The notes beneath the pieces are model-generated. The model did not search any database, had not been told where the DNA came from, and saw only the letters and a list, made by a program, of their open reading frames with translations. 51,652 bases of DNA. Origin: Bradyrhizobium iriomotense (GTDB taxonomy: Bacteria; Pseudomonadota; Alphaproteobacteria; Rhizobiales; Xanthobacteraceae). The DNA is taken from assembly GCF_030160715.1 (NCBI RefSeq), contig NZ_BSOW01000053.1:1-51652 (forward strand), in the 5' to 3' direction. Both the position numbers and the translations under genes were made by a program. Below are positions 23,041 through 32,001 of this stretch, one piece after another; the stretch's first letter is position 1, and every line of letters starts with the position of its first letter.

Positions 23041-25539
23041 ATGCAGGTGGGGGCGACGGTTGACGTGATGGACGAGAGCTTCGTGCGGAACGTGACGGAT
23101 AGCGATGTCGAGGACGCTTTGCGGTTCGGCAGTAAGGCGAGTGGGCTCGCGAAGATGGCGCGCGCCGGCATACCTATTCCGCCCGCGTTCGTCATCGGAG
23201 TTGAAGGATTTCGTCAATTTCGAGCCAATCGTGGAAGGATTGGAGAGCGCCTTCTTTCGCAGATCAATGACGCGATCCGCGGTCTGGAAGGAAGGTCTGA
23301 GAAATCGTTCGCCGACAAGGACCGTCCTTTGCTCGTTTCGGTGCGCTCCGGCGCGCCCGTCAGCATGCCGGGAATGATGGACACGGTTCTCAATCTCGGA
23401 TTGACCTCGGCATCGGCGCTGTCGCTCGCACGCGGTCCAGGGGGAGGCGATTTCGCGCTCGATACCTGGTTGCGCTTCTGGCGCATGTTCGGTGACATCG
23501 TGCTTGGAATCGATCCATCCGAACTGATGCAGTCGGTGCAGAAAGCGAAAGCCGCCGCGCGCTCAAATCTCACAGCTTCAGCTTTCGAAAATCTGGAGCG
23601 AGCGATCCTCGATCACGTCGAAGCGGCCGGCGACGCTGCGAGCGCTGATCCGCTCTGGCAGCTTGAACGAGCCGTGGAGGCCGTCTTCCGGTCTTGGGAT
23701 AGCGCGCGCGCAAAGGCGTACAGGAAGCATCACGGGATCTCCGACGATCTCGGAACGGCCGTCACAATCCAGGCGATGGTGTTCGGCAATGCAGATGACA
23801 GGTCCGGATCGGGGGTGGCGTTCACTCGGAATCCGAATGACGGAAGTAAGGCGCTCTACGGTGAATATTTGATCGGCCGACAGGGAGAGGATCTCGTTTC
23901 CGGAACTCATACGCCCCTGGATTTGTCCGATGCAGAAGCGCTGGACCCTGAGCTACGGCAAGCATTCGAAACACACAGCCAGATGCTCGAGCGGTTGTAC
24001 TCGGACGCCGTAGATATCGAATTCACCGTCGAGTCCGGAAAGCTGTACTTCCTGCAGGTGAGGGCCGCCAAGCGGACAGCCGCCGCCGCGATCAAGATTG
24101 CCGAGGATTTGGTTGCGGAAGGGGTCGTGGACAAGCCGACCGCGCTGGGCCGGATTACGTCTGAACAAGTCAGAAAGGTGTCTCGACCATCCTTCGACGA
24201 CGCGGAACTTGCGCGGGCCGTCGTACTGGCGCAGGGGCTTGGATCATCACCAGGTCACGCTTGCGGAGCTGCGGTTCTTGATGCAGATCGAGCGGCCGAT
24301 CGGTCGTTGGGCGGGGAGGCCGTTATTCTCATTCGTCCGACGACCAGCCCACAAGATATCAGGGGGATGCTCTCCGCCAACGGGGTCATCACCGCGCGGG
24401 GAGGAGCGCTCAGTCATGCCGCCGTCGTTTCCCGGGCCCTCGATAGGCCCTGCATCGTAGGCTGCGAGGCGATCGACATCGATCTGAACCGCCGAACCTT
24501 CACAATCGACGGCAAGATCTATCGTGAGGGCGATCTGGTATCGATGGACGGCGCCAGTGGAAAGGTGTTCGCGGGCGTGATCAAGCTCAGAGCGGCGGGC
24601 GTTGGCCTGCCATCGCTGAAACGTATTCTCGATTGGGCAGATGAAAGGTCGCAAGCATCCGTCTGGATATCGCCCAGGTCCGGTGAGGAACTCGTCGAAG
24701 CAGCCGGATCGGATGGCTCGTGCGGCAGCGTCGTCAGCATTACGGATCTCATCATCGCGAACGGAAGCGTCAGCAGGTTCGTCGAACTGACCGCCGCCGC
24801 TGGACTGCCGAATCCGCAGCGGGGCGTCACGGACGAGATTCGCTCCATCGTATCCGAGGCGTGCGCGGCCGGGCTTTCGGGAGTTCCAGAGGGTGCCGCG
24901 GTCCAGTTTCGGTTGCCCCGGGTGAGCTCGGATCGGGCTCGACGACTGATAGAGAATTGGCAGGAGTTGCCGCCAGGTTTCTTCTTGCCGCTCGGGTCCA
25001 TGGCTTACTTGCGGGCTATATTACTGGGAATATCGACGGCAGCAGAGACAGCGCGGCATCGGAGAGTTGCTGCTCTCATCGGAGGCATATCGAGTTCCTC
25101 GGAATTTTCTGCATTTCAGCGAGAATCCGAGCAGATCGGTTTGACCGCCGGAGCAATGATCCAGAACGTGATGGCGTTCGACGAGCTCCTCCAGGGGCCC
25201 ACGGCGAGTGCACCGCTTTGGGTCGATGTCGGTGAGATCGTTCGTACGGCGTACGGTTTTCCGATCGAAGTACAACAATCACTCGACGTCTTGGATCAAT
25301 ACGTCGGCGAAGAACTCATCTTCGCGAATCCATTCCGGCGACTCCCACCATACGCGACCACGCTGCTCGCGGGAGCAGCCGCTGCCGCAGAGAAGGGCGT
25401 CCCAATAGGAATCGAAGGCAGCGCGGTTCCATCGGAGCTTCTCGTCGAGCTTCATCGCATCGGATTCCATCGCTTTTCTGTCTCGGTTGGGCGGCGCGAT
25501 GAGCTGCGCTTTTTGCTCGGACGTTTGTCTAAGGAGTAG
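23041..25539 (+). CDS. Pyruvate-phosphate-dikinase-like protein with degenerate C-terminal domain
   Basis: In this 832-residue protein, residues 20-360 form the PPDK-type ATP-grasp domain (FGSKASGLAKMARAGIPIPP, SVRSGAPVSMPGMMDTVLNLGL, TWLRFWRMFGDIVLGID). Residues 400-510 form the swivelling domain with phospho-accepting His459 in ARGGALSHAAVVS. The remainder corresponds to the PEP/pyruvate barrel but is divergent. The catalytic Cys of the ICGE motif is missing; the matching place reads GIEG (790-793). It probably makes a phosphohistidine from ATP and passes it to a substrate other than pyruvate. It lies between BMC shell genes. An alternative start is the ATG at 23068. Confidence 0.8.
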   Translation: MQVGATVDVMDESFVRNVTDSDVEDALRFGSKASGLAKMARAGIPIPPAFVIGVEGFRQFRANRGRIGERLLSQINDAIRGLEGRSEKSFADKDRPLLVSVRSGAPVSMPGMMDTVLNLGLTSASALSLARGPGGGDFALDTWLRFWRMFGDIVLGIDPSELMQSVQKAKAAARSNLTASAFENLERAILDHVEAAGDAASADPLWQLERAVEAVFRSWDSARAKAYRKHHGISDDLGTAVTIQAMVFGNADDRSGSGVAFTRNPNDGSKALYGEYLIGRQGEDLVSGTHTPLDLSDAEALDPELRQAFETHSQMLERLYSDAVDIEFTVESGKLYFLQVRAAKRTAAAAIKIAEDLVAEGVVDKPTALGRITSEQVRKVSRPSFDDAELARAVVLAQGLGSSPGHACGAAVLDADRAADRSLGGEAVILIRPTTSPQDIRGMLSANGVITARGGALSHAAVVSRALDRPCIVGCEAIDIDLNRRTFTIDGKIYREGDLVSMDGASGKVFAGVIKLRAAGVGLPSLKRILDWADERSQASVWISPRSGEELVEAAGSDGSCGSVVSITDLIIANGSVSRFVELTAAAGLPNPQRGVTDEIRSIVSEACAAGLSGVPEGAAVQFRLPRVSSDRARRLIENWQELPPGFFLPLGSMAYLRAILLGISTAAETARHRRVAALIGGISSSSEFSAFQRESEQIGLTAGAMIQNVMAFDELLQGPTASAPLWVDVGEIVRTAYGFPIEVQQSLDVLDQYVGEELIFANPFRRLPPYATTLLAGAAAAAEKGVPIGIEGSAVPSELLVELHRIGFHRFSVSVGRRDELRFLLGRLSKE

Positions 25540-25542
25540 GCC

Positions 25543-25827
25543 ATGGCAATGCAGGCACTTGGTTTTATTGAAACGAAGGGATTGGTGGCGGCGATCCAGG
25601 CCGCCGATGCCATGGTGAAAGCCGCAAACGTCAAGCTTGTTACCCGTCAGCAGCCCGGAGGCGGCCTAATTTCAATCATTGTGCAAGGCGATGTTGGTGC
25701 GGTGAAAGCTGCAGTCGATGCGGGGGCGGCCGCGGCAAATGAGATTGGGAAAGTCGTCTCAGCTCATGTCATCCCGCGCCCCTTCGACGGAATGGACGGT
25801 ATCTTGGAAAGGCCGTCGGTTCGTTAA
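25543..25827 (+). CDS. Microcompartment hexameric shell protein (BMC-H), second copy
   Basis: The 94-residue single-domain BMC-H (ALGFIETKGLVAAIQAADAM, then GGGLISIIVQGD) starts three bases after the dikinase-like stop, with AAGGAG as ribosome site. It is closely similar to the BMC-H at 17685-17984 but lacks that copy's N-terminal extension. Its position at the end of the plus arm places the phosphotransfer genes firmly inside the BMC operon. Confidence 0.93.
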   Translation: MAMQALGFIETKGLVAAIQAADAMVKAANVKLVTRQQPGGGLISIIVQGDVGAVKAAVDAGAAAANEIGKVVSAHVIPRPFDGMDGILERPSVR

Positions 25828-26140
25828 GGACGAACCTTCGCCAGGTGCTTTTGCGGCAACCCGCGGATACCTCGAAGCCCAATTCGGCCTGAGGGCGCCG
25901 CAAAGAGGCTACAGCAATTTGGTTGAAGCGATCGAATAAACAATGCCATAGGCGCCGAACACAATAACAAGATCAATGATTTGGAGGACGCTCACTGCGT
26001 TTGGCAATCAGGAACAGTCCCCTGCAGACGGCCACGGCCGGCGAGTGTCGGTATCGGTGGTTACGCCTCCCTGATTTGAACTTGGGGTCGCTCTCTCACG
26101 AGGTTGCCGCTATTTTGACCTCCTTTGACGGCACCCTCTT
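25828..26140. other. Intergenic region after the BMC locus
   Basis: This stretch of about 310 bases has no convincing gene. It is somewhat less GC-rich near 25940-25990. I see no clear terminator hairpin followed by a T-run. Confidence 0.5.
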
Positions 26141-26252
26141 AAGTTAGTTCAAACTTGCCTATGATGGATTGGAGCGAGAGTTTAGGTGTTTCAATTGGTT
26201 AGAGAGCGGTGTGTGCACGACGTGTGCACCGAGAGGTCAAAGATAATTTAGC
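26141..26252 (+). repeat. Dispersed module-boundary repeat, copy 3 of 4
   Basis: It contains GTTAGTTCAAACTTGCC, ATGATGGATTGG, TTTCAATTGGTTAGAG and the 20-base core, then GAGAGGTCAAAG. It has the same orientation as the other copies. The following 320 bases (26253-26575) show no recognisable gene. Confidence 0.85.
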
Positions 26253-26575
26253 AATAGCCAACGTCAGCTGGCTGAACTGAACGCGCTGTGGCCGCAAGGG
26301 GGGTATGGTGTTTGGATAGACTAGCGATCTCGATCGGCGCAAAGGTTTGCAAGCCGAACTCTGCAAGGCGGCAATTCGCGGCCGCGCGACGCGCAATTGT
26401 GGCGCGATGCTGATGTGGATCCTTTTTGCGCCGGATAGGCGAGCAGAGGGTTCAAGACGAACCGTTAGGCAGACAACTCTCAACACCCTAACCATTATGC
26501 TGAAATGAGCAGACGCGGCCTTCGCAAAGAAGGGACTGGCGCTCGACCGAAACTCACGCTCGGGTTTGGACCGCG

Positions 26576-27365
26576 CTACTCTTGCCCACGAGAGGATGAG
26601 GTCGCGGAGCTTGCGAAGCGATTGAGTGCCGGTTGGGGACTGCCCAGCTGAGCATCTATCCCACCTGTGGAGAGATTGGTCAGTCGCAATTCCTCCCCCG
26701 ACAATTCATGTAGATCTTCCCAAGGCGGGACGTTCAGCGACAGTGCCAACAGATCACCCGTGCCGCCCATGTCAAAGGTGTATTTGGCCAGGCGGCCGAC
26801 GTCGCGCTCCACGATCATGACATCATCTGCGCTGTAGCTCGCGGCCCTCGCATTTTCGGCCCGGTCGCCCATCCAAATCTGATGCACGCGGACATGGGCC
26901 TCCTGCGGCACGTGTCGTGACTTGCCCGATAGCAACAGAAACACGCGCATGGATTCGCAGTAGGCCTCAGGTGACACGTGGGGGCGCTCGCCACGTGTGG
27001 CGGCGGGCACGCTGGCCCCGACGGTCGTCAACATCCCGAGCTCTCGGAACCGCCGTCCGAGCGCGATCGCGTGGTTGACCGATCCACCGCTGGAATTCAG
27101 CACGACCGTTTCGCCCTTGAGCTGACGATCGCGCGCGAAATCATCGAAGTCGCCCCGGGGTCTGGGCGGTGACGATGCCCACTACGCTGACCCAGCCTCG
27201 GCAGTTCGGCTGACAGGCGACCCAGATGAATTTCATCGGCAGCTTGCGGTCTTCGACGCCGGCTTGCGCCGAACCGCCCAGCATGGCCAACACCCCGATC
27301 AATATGACGTATACGGCGGGGCCGAGCGACATCCAGGATCGATGGTTGGTTCGATTAGCGCGCAT
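26576..27365 (-). pseudogene. Frameshifted ClpP-like (COG3904-type) periplasmic protein
   Basis: The N-terminal part (27365 to about 27160) encodes a signal-anchor and RKLPMKFIWVACQPNCRGWVSVVGIVTAQTP. The rest continues in another frame as GDFDDFARDRQLKGETVVLN then SSGGSVNHAIALGRRFRELG and HVRVHQIWMGDRAENA. Removing one G from the CCCCGGGG run near 27158 restores a single reading frame, so a one-base insertion breaks the gene. A Cys I expect in the YCESMCVF segment is Arg here. It is a pseudogene unless the base is a sequencing error. Confidence 0.7.
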
Positions 27366-27369
27366 CACG

Positions 27370-27504
27370 TCACCTCGGCGCTTCGCGACGGATCTGCCGT
27401 CTTTCGACGGGAGCGTGCACCGACGACAGGCTCGTGTGCAGCGCTTCGAGAATATGGGCCGCGAAGATACCGGTGCTCAGCATTGCCAGAAACGCTACCA
27501 ACAT
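27370..27504 (-). CDS. Small single-pass membrane protein, 44 residues
   Basis: The frame MLVAFLAMLSTGIFAAHILE followed by a basic tail (RRQIRREAPR) has one N-terminal hydrophobic helix. Its TGA lies four bases before the ATG of the ClpP-like gene, and its 3' end supplies that gene's GAGGTGACG ribosome site, suggesting translational coupling. Not recognised; support is position and hydrophobic pattern. Confidence 0.45.
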   Translation of the reverse strand: MLVAFLAMLSTGIFAAHILEALHTSLSSVHAPVERRQIRREAPR

Positions 27505-27532
27505 CTTGATAGAGCCTTTATCTGATCAGCTC

Positions 27533-28507
27533 TCAGCCGCACGAGGGGACGACCGCGATCGCAGTTCGCGCCATGTGGCAGCTGGAGGGCTGCGCTGTCC
27601 TGCGTTCATTTTTGGCTTGGGTCGGATAGCCGCGTGATCCGGAGCCGAGCACCTCGACCGTCGCGGTGGCGCCCGCAACGAGTTCGTTTCGCTCGGAGCC
27701 GTCCAGCGCGATCCGGACCGGGACGCGTTGCGCCAGACGGACCCAGTTGAAGGTCGGGTTGACGTTGGCAAGCAGGGTCGAGCCGTTGCTGCGATCGCGG
27801 TCTTCGATACCGGCTGCAACGCTCTCGACCTTGCCCAGCAACGCACGGCTGCTTCCCATCAGCCGCACGTTGACGGGATCGCCGATATGGATGCGCTGCA
27901 GCTTGGTCTCCTCGAAGTAGCCCTGGACGTGCAGCGTGTCGGTATCGAGCAGCGCCATCACGCCCTTTCCGGGGGTCAGGTAGGCGCCCGGCCGCAGCTC
28001 GTTGTTGGTGACAATGCCGCTGACCGAGGCCCGCACCTCGCTGCGTTCGATGTTGAGCTTCGCGAGGGCAACGTCCGCGACGGCCTGGTCATAGGCCGCC
28101 TGGGCCGAGCCTTGAGTGGCGACGACCTGGTCCATCCGCTGCGTGGAAACGACGAGGCCGGGCGTCAGCGCACTGTAGCGCTTCAGATCGGCATTGGCAT
28201 TGTCGAGTGTGGCGCGCTTGCCTTCCTGTACCGCCTCTGCCTGCTTCAGCGCGATTTCGTAGCGCGCCCGGTCGATCCGGAAGAGCACGTCGCCCTTCTG
28301 TACTTGCTGATTGTCCCGAACCAGAACCTCGCTCACAAATCCGGAAACATCGGGAGCCACCGGCACCACGTCGGCGCGCACATGTCCGTCACGGGTCCAG
28401 GGTGCATCAAAGTAATAATCCCACAGCTTGTAACCGGTCCAAAGCGCGACCAGCACGATGAGACCGGTCGGCGCGAACGGACGCAGCGACTTCACAACGG
28501 CTTTCAT
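27533..28507 (-). CDS. HlyD/AaeA-family efflux periplasmic adaptor
   Basis: The 324-residue membrane-fusion protein has one N-terminal membrane segment (FAPTGLIVLVALWTGYKLW), a first lipoyl half (VAPDVSGFVSEVLVRDNQQV), a coiled-coil hairpin (residues 85-150), a second lipoyl half (VRASVSGIVTNNELRPGAYL) and a beta-barrel ending near VEVLGSGSRG. It partners the FUSC permease upstream in an AaeAB/EmrA-like aromatic-acid or xenobiotic pump. Its ATG overlaps the DUF983 stop by four bases. Confidence 0.9.
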   Translation of the reverse strand: MKAVVKSLRPFAPTGLIVLVALWTGYKLWDYYFDAPWTRDGHVRADVVPVAPDVSGFVSEVLVRDNQQVQKGDVLFRIDRARYEIALKQAEAVQEGKRATLDNANADLKRYSALTPGLVVSTQRMDQVVATQGSAQAAYDQAVADVALAKLNIERSEVRASVSGIVTNNELRPGAYLTPGKGVMALLDTDTLHVQGYFEETKLQRIHIGDPVNVRLMGSSRALLGKVESVAAGIEDRDRSNGSTLLANVNPTFNWVRLAQRVPVRIALDGSERNELVAGATATVEVLGSGSRGYPTQAKNERRTAQPSSCHMARTAIAVVPSCG

Positions 28508-28947
28508 GACACCAACTCCTTGGAGGCGAGGTGAGGAACAGGCGTGACGCCATCGGGGGCCGCTCGATCCCGGCGGCGTCTGGCGGCCTCGAAGCCGTGC
28601 ATGCCGGTCTGCCATTGCAGGCCGACGATTGTCCCCTTCACGGGCTGCAGCAGAAAGAGTGCGGAAAGCCCGGTGACGGGGAGCCAGATCAGCAATTGAA
28701 GCCAGGCGGGAGGTGAATAGGCGATCTCGACGGCAAGAAGCCCTGGCACGACGAGGTGGCCAACGATCGCGATCACAAGATAGGCCGGAAGGTCGTCGGC
28801 GCGTTGCGGCGTGTAATCTTCGCCGCAGACCTCGCAGTCGTCGACCACCTTGAGAAAGGGGCCGAACAGACGGCCCTGGCCGCAGTTCGGGCACTTCATC
28901 GTGAACCCGCGCCATAAGGCTTTCTGGAACGAAACGGGTGCTGTCAT
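28504..28947 (-). CDS. DUF983 membrane protein with zinc-ribbon-like cysteines
   Basis: This 147-residue protein has CPNCGQGRLF and CEVCGEDYTPQRADD near the N-terminus, followed by two membrane helices (LPAYLVIAIVGHLVVPGLLAV and LLIWLPVTGLSALFLL). This matches the DUF983 family. The four cysteines form two CxxC knuckles that could bind zinc. It overlaps the genes on both sides by four bases (ATGA), so it is made with the efflux system. Its role there is unknown. Confidence 0.85.
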   Translation of the reverse strand: MTAPVSFQKALWRGFTMKCPNCGQGRLFGPFLKVVDDCEVCGEDYTPQRADDLPAYLVIAIVGHLVVPGLLAVEIAYSPPAWLQLLIWLPVTGLSALFLLQPVKGTIVGLQWQTGMHGFEAARRRRDRAAPDGVTPVPHLASKELVS

Positions 28948-29153
28948 GAGAATAACTCCGCGGAGCCGAGGACCAGGCCGGTGACCAGGCAGATGAACAT
29001 CGCGAAATCGAAAAGTGCGGGATGCCAGATCCATCGATAGAGACCGATCCGGGCAATCAGCTTGCTGACGATGCGCGCAAGCACGTAGGCAACCACGCTC
29101 CAGAGCAGGAGCGTCGGAATGAGCACGCCGAAAAGGTCAAGTTCGTATCTCAT
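28944..29153 (-). CDS. DUF1656 (AaeX-like) small membrane protein
   Basis: The 69-residue protein starts MRYELDLFGVLIPTLLLWSV and has two membrane helices. This is the DUF1656/AaeX family that routinely accompanies FUSC pumps. The ATG overlaps the end of the FUSC gene by four bases. Confidence 0.88.
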   Translation of the reverse strand: MRYELDLFGVLIPTLLLWSVVAYVLARIVSKLIARIGLYRWIWHPALFDFAMFICLVTGLVLGSAELFS

Positions 29154-31204
29154 GCGGCGATCGTCCCAGATTCGATTTGCTGCGGTTGATAGACCGGCGA
29201 CTCCGGAAACAGCCCGGAACGAACGCCGGTGAGACCGATCAGCACGTGATCGCGGGCTTCGCTCGAGGGCTCCCGCAATGTCGCCGCAATGGTGCTGTCG
29301 AGCTGTTCGACCAGCCCGCCCGGAAGCGGCCCCGCCGTATGGGTCCTGCAAATCGGGGCGAGGCGAGCGAAAAACGCCTCGACTGCCGCTCTCGTGCAGC
29401 GTGACAGGCCGAAGCTCGCGCGCCTCACACCGACAATGTTGAGCGCCGTCCGCAACTGGCGAAGATTGGCTGCGCCGCTCCTTGCATCGGCAGGAACGAC
29501 AGTGATACGCGCAGCAAGCAGGGCGAGGCGATGCTGCATGAGACTGGCAAGCGCAAAGGGATCTTGTTGCGACGTGCGCTCGGCGACCGATGCAAGCGTG
29601 GTCCAATTGCTTCGCAGCAATCGGTTTGCGATCCAGTCGGCTCCGGCCAGGCGAACAATGCCGCAGGTCACGCCGGTCAGCGCCACGCCCAGCATCAGCG
29701 CAATGCTGGAGTTGGCATAGGAGGTAAAGTCGGCCGAATAGGTTTCGGTCAGCGCCAGTTCCACCGAGAGGTAGATGGCAAGTATGGCGCCGAGGCGCGC
29801 GGTCGCGGGCCGCGCAGCCAGCCAGCCGAACAGCAGGAAAGTCGGCATCAACGCGACGATGAGCACCTCGAGAGTCGTGATCCGCGGCAACACGCCGAAC
29901 AGGTAGATGCCATGCACGGCGATGACGACGAGGAATACTCCGTAGAAATTGCGGAACGCGGGAAGGGGATCGTCCGCGCCCGCCAGAAAACTGCCGACGA
30001 CGGCGGCGAAGAGCGGGGCCGCAACCCCGTCCGACCAGCCGGTCGCAATCGAGAAGCAACTGCAGCACAGCACCGCAAGGGCCACGGACCCGGCCGCCAG
30101 GAGCGCTGACCAGTGGTCGCGATGTGGGACGGCGACAGTCAATCCACCGCGAGAGAAGACAAGTGGAAGCGCTTCGGGTTTGCGCCCTTCTGAGATGGCC
30201 TCGCGCAGGAGCTGGCAGTCCTGCATGACGTCGACAAGGTTGCGCAGCCGCGCAAGGAGACCAGAGATCGCGATCTCGGTCCATCCGGCATCCTCGCCCA
30301 GCACCGGTCGTATTTCATCAAGTCCTCTGCGCAACGCCTCGGCTTCCTGCCCATCGCGCCCGCCCGCTTCGAGCCATGCCGCTATCCTTGCGCACATGCT
30401 GGCGACCGGCGCAGCCGCCTCGTCATGCGGGCTGAGAGGCAGCTTGCGGTCTTCGATCGATCCGAGCAGCGGCAGCAGCGACAGCATATGCTGCCGGAGG
30501 AGCTGCAGCCCTCGCCCGATATTCGTGGAAGTGGCTGCCTCAAAGCCGAGATGGCGCCCGAGCTGGTCGATTTCGGAGGCCGCAGCGGCAAGACGCATGC
30601 GTTCGCTATCACGCTCCTGATCGCTGCCGCGGCCCGTCAGGACGTCCGCAGCGAGCCGGCGCGCGCCGGCGAGCCATGCGTCGGTTTGCGCGGTGACTGC
30701 GGAGGCCACGCTGCGCGGCATCGCGAGCATCACGACGACGCTCGCGCAGACGATTCCGAGCATGATCTCCTGCACGCGGGAAACCACGATGTCGAAGGCC
30801 GACTGGGGCGTCGAGACGATGGGAAATCCGAGCAGCGCCACGGTGTAGCCGGCGAGCATGAAGACGTAGCTGCGCGGCGTGCCGTCGATCAGCGAAAGAT
30901 ACAGGCAGAAGCCGACCCACAGCGCGATGCAGAGGCTGAGGAACTCCGGCGCATCGACGAGGTTCGGAACCAGCACGATTGTCGCCGCCCCGCCGATCAG
31001 CGTGCCCAGGATGCGGTAGACGGCCTTGGAGGTGGTCGCTCCCGTGAACAGGTTGGAGGTGATGTAGACCGACGCCATGGCCCAATATGGACGCGGCATG
31101 TCCAGCAGCAGCGCGATCGAGAACGCCAGCATCGCCGCCGCAAAGGTCCGCAGCGCGAAGATGAGGGCGGCATGTCGATCCCGGAATGATGCAGCTTGGG
31201 TCAT
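29150..31204 (-). CDS. FUSC-family (AaeB-like) inner-membrane efflux protein
   Basis: The 684-residue protein has two blocks of membrane helices (residues 15-175 and 355-510) separated by soluble domains. It carries the FUSC signature MPRPYWAMASVYITSNLFTG and FVWYLSL-like repeats. AaeB homologues export aromatic carboxylic acids. I chose the ATG at 31204; an in-frame TTG at 31240 is also possible. First gene of a four-gene overlapping operon with DUF1656, DUF983 and HlyD proteins. Confidence 0.88.
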   Translation of the reverse strand: MTQAASFRDRHAALIFALRTFAAAMLAFSIALLLDMPRPYWAMASVYITSNLFTGATTSKAVYRILGTLIGGAATIVLVPNLVDAPEFLSLCIALWVGFCLYLSLIDGTPRSYVFMLAGYTVALLGFPIVSTPQSAFDIVVSRVQEIMLGIVCASVVVMLAMPRSVASAVTAQTDAWLAGARRLAADVLTGRGSDQERDSERMRLAAAASEIDQLGRHLGFEAATSTNIGRGLQLLRQHMLSLLPLLGSIEDRKLPLSPHDEAAAPVASMCARIAAWLEAGGRDGQEAEALRRGLDEIRPVLGEDAGWTEIAISGLLARLRNLVDVMQDCQLLREAISEGRKPEALPLVFSRGGLTVAVPHRDHWSALLAAGSVALAVLCCSCFSIATGWSDGVAAPLFAAVVGSFLAGADDPLPAFRNFYGVFLVVIAVHGIYLFGVLPRITTLEVLIVALMPTFLLFGWLAARPATARLGAILAIYLSVELALTETYSADFTSYANSSIALMLGVALTGVTCGIVRLAGADWIANRLLRSNWTTLASVAERTSQQDPFALASLMQHRLALLAARITVVPADARSGAANLRQLRTALNIVGVRRASFGLSRCTRAAVEAFFARLAPICRTHTAGPLPGGLVEQLDSTIAATLREPSSEARDHVLIGLTGVRSGLFPESPVYQPQQIESGTIAA

Positions 31205-31233
31205 GGCGATTGCGGCGTCGGAGGACCGTTGCG

Positions 31234-31464
31234 TCAGCAATGAGCGAAGTTTCTATGTGCGATGCATGACTTCGCGTAGGCCAGCGAAGCTGTTGCAAAT
31301 GCGTTCGAAACGCATTGCTGCAGTCCTGAGCATTCCATCCCGCAGTTGATGGGAGTCGCCGACGTCTCGACAACGCCGATGACGTCCGGTTTCAGAACCG
31401 CGACGAACACCATGAGGCACAGGATTTTGCCGGCGAACACGGCGAGGCACAGAGCGTCTTTCAT
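31234..31464 (-). CDS. Small hypothetical protein with one hydrophobic segment
   Basis: The 76-residue frame starts MKDALCLAVFAGKILCLMVF and ends with a Cys-containing segment (CGMECSGLQQCVSNAFATAS). It begins 12 bases after the upstream hypothetical stop, in the same orientation, and ends just before the FUSC gene. It may be an anchored periplasmic peptide of the efflux operon. Family not recognised. Confidence 0.5.
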   Translation of the reverse strand: MKDALCLAVFAGKILCLMVFVAVLKPDVIGVVETSATPINCGMECSGLQQCVSNAFATASLAYAKSCIAHRNFAHC

Positions 31465-31475
31465 GTCGGTCTCGA

Positions 31476-31877
31476 TCAATGGGTCTTGACTGCACTCGTC
31501 ATACGGGTTCTGGACTGCCGCGGCTTTGCCGGGGTTGCCGATGCATTTTCATTTCTTGCTGTCGGAGCGGCGGCCGGAGCCTCTTCCACCGCGGCGAACG
31601 CATCGAGTGGGCTGCGGCGCGTGGCCTGGGCAAAGTCTTCGTGGACGAGGTCCGGCGCGGGGCCAGACTCAGCGGCGCGTGTCACTGGCGCGTGAGCGGT
31701 GTCGAACACGACCCGTTCCGGCCATTTTTGGTCCGAACGAATGCGCAGATTGGCTCGTTCGCTCGGAGCGATCGCGGAATGCGAATGAGCAGGGAGCGCC
31801 GGAAGCAACCAGTCGGCCACAAACAGTAACAGGAGCAGGACGCTTCCCACCCACACAAAGTACTGACGTATCGGCAT
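31476..31877 (-). CDS. Hypothetical membrane-anchored protein, 133 residues
   Basis: An N-terminal helix (YFVWVGSVLLLLLFVADWLL) is followed by a polar, Ala/Pro-rich region (residues 35-133) with low complexity. This architecture is common among rhizobial hypothetical proteins. It probably heads the efflux operon. The conserved 46-base element at 31926-31971 lies just upstream of its start. Confidence 0.65.
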   Translation of the reverse strand: MPIRQYFVWVGSVLLLLLFVADWLLPALPAHSHSAIAPSERANLRIRSDQKWPERVVFDTAHAPVTRAAESGPAPDLVHEDFAQATRRSPLDAFAAVEEAPAAAPTARNENASATPAKPRQSRTRMTSAVKTH

Positions 31878-31925
31878 GGCAAGCGGTCTCTCAGTGGCTT
31901 ACCACGGCGAAGATAGTCGTGGGAC

Positions 31926-31971
31926 GGCCCGCGGGCTTTGCATCGCGTGCTCTCGTCTTGTCCTTTGTTGC
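31926..31971 (-). repeat. 46-base element downstream of the first araC paralogue
   Basis: Read on the minus strand it begins GCAACAAAGGACAAGACGAG and ends GCAAAGCCCGCGGGCC. A near-identical copy lies at 38415-38459 after the second araC paralogue. Both copies sit between the araC gene and the next gene of the same strand. It may be a dispersed Bradyrhizobium repeat or a shared cis element. Confidence 0.75.
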
Positions 31972-32001
31972 TGCCGGCTGGCTCGCAAACGACATGCAGG
32001 T

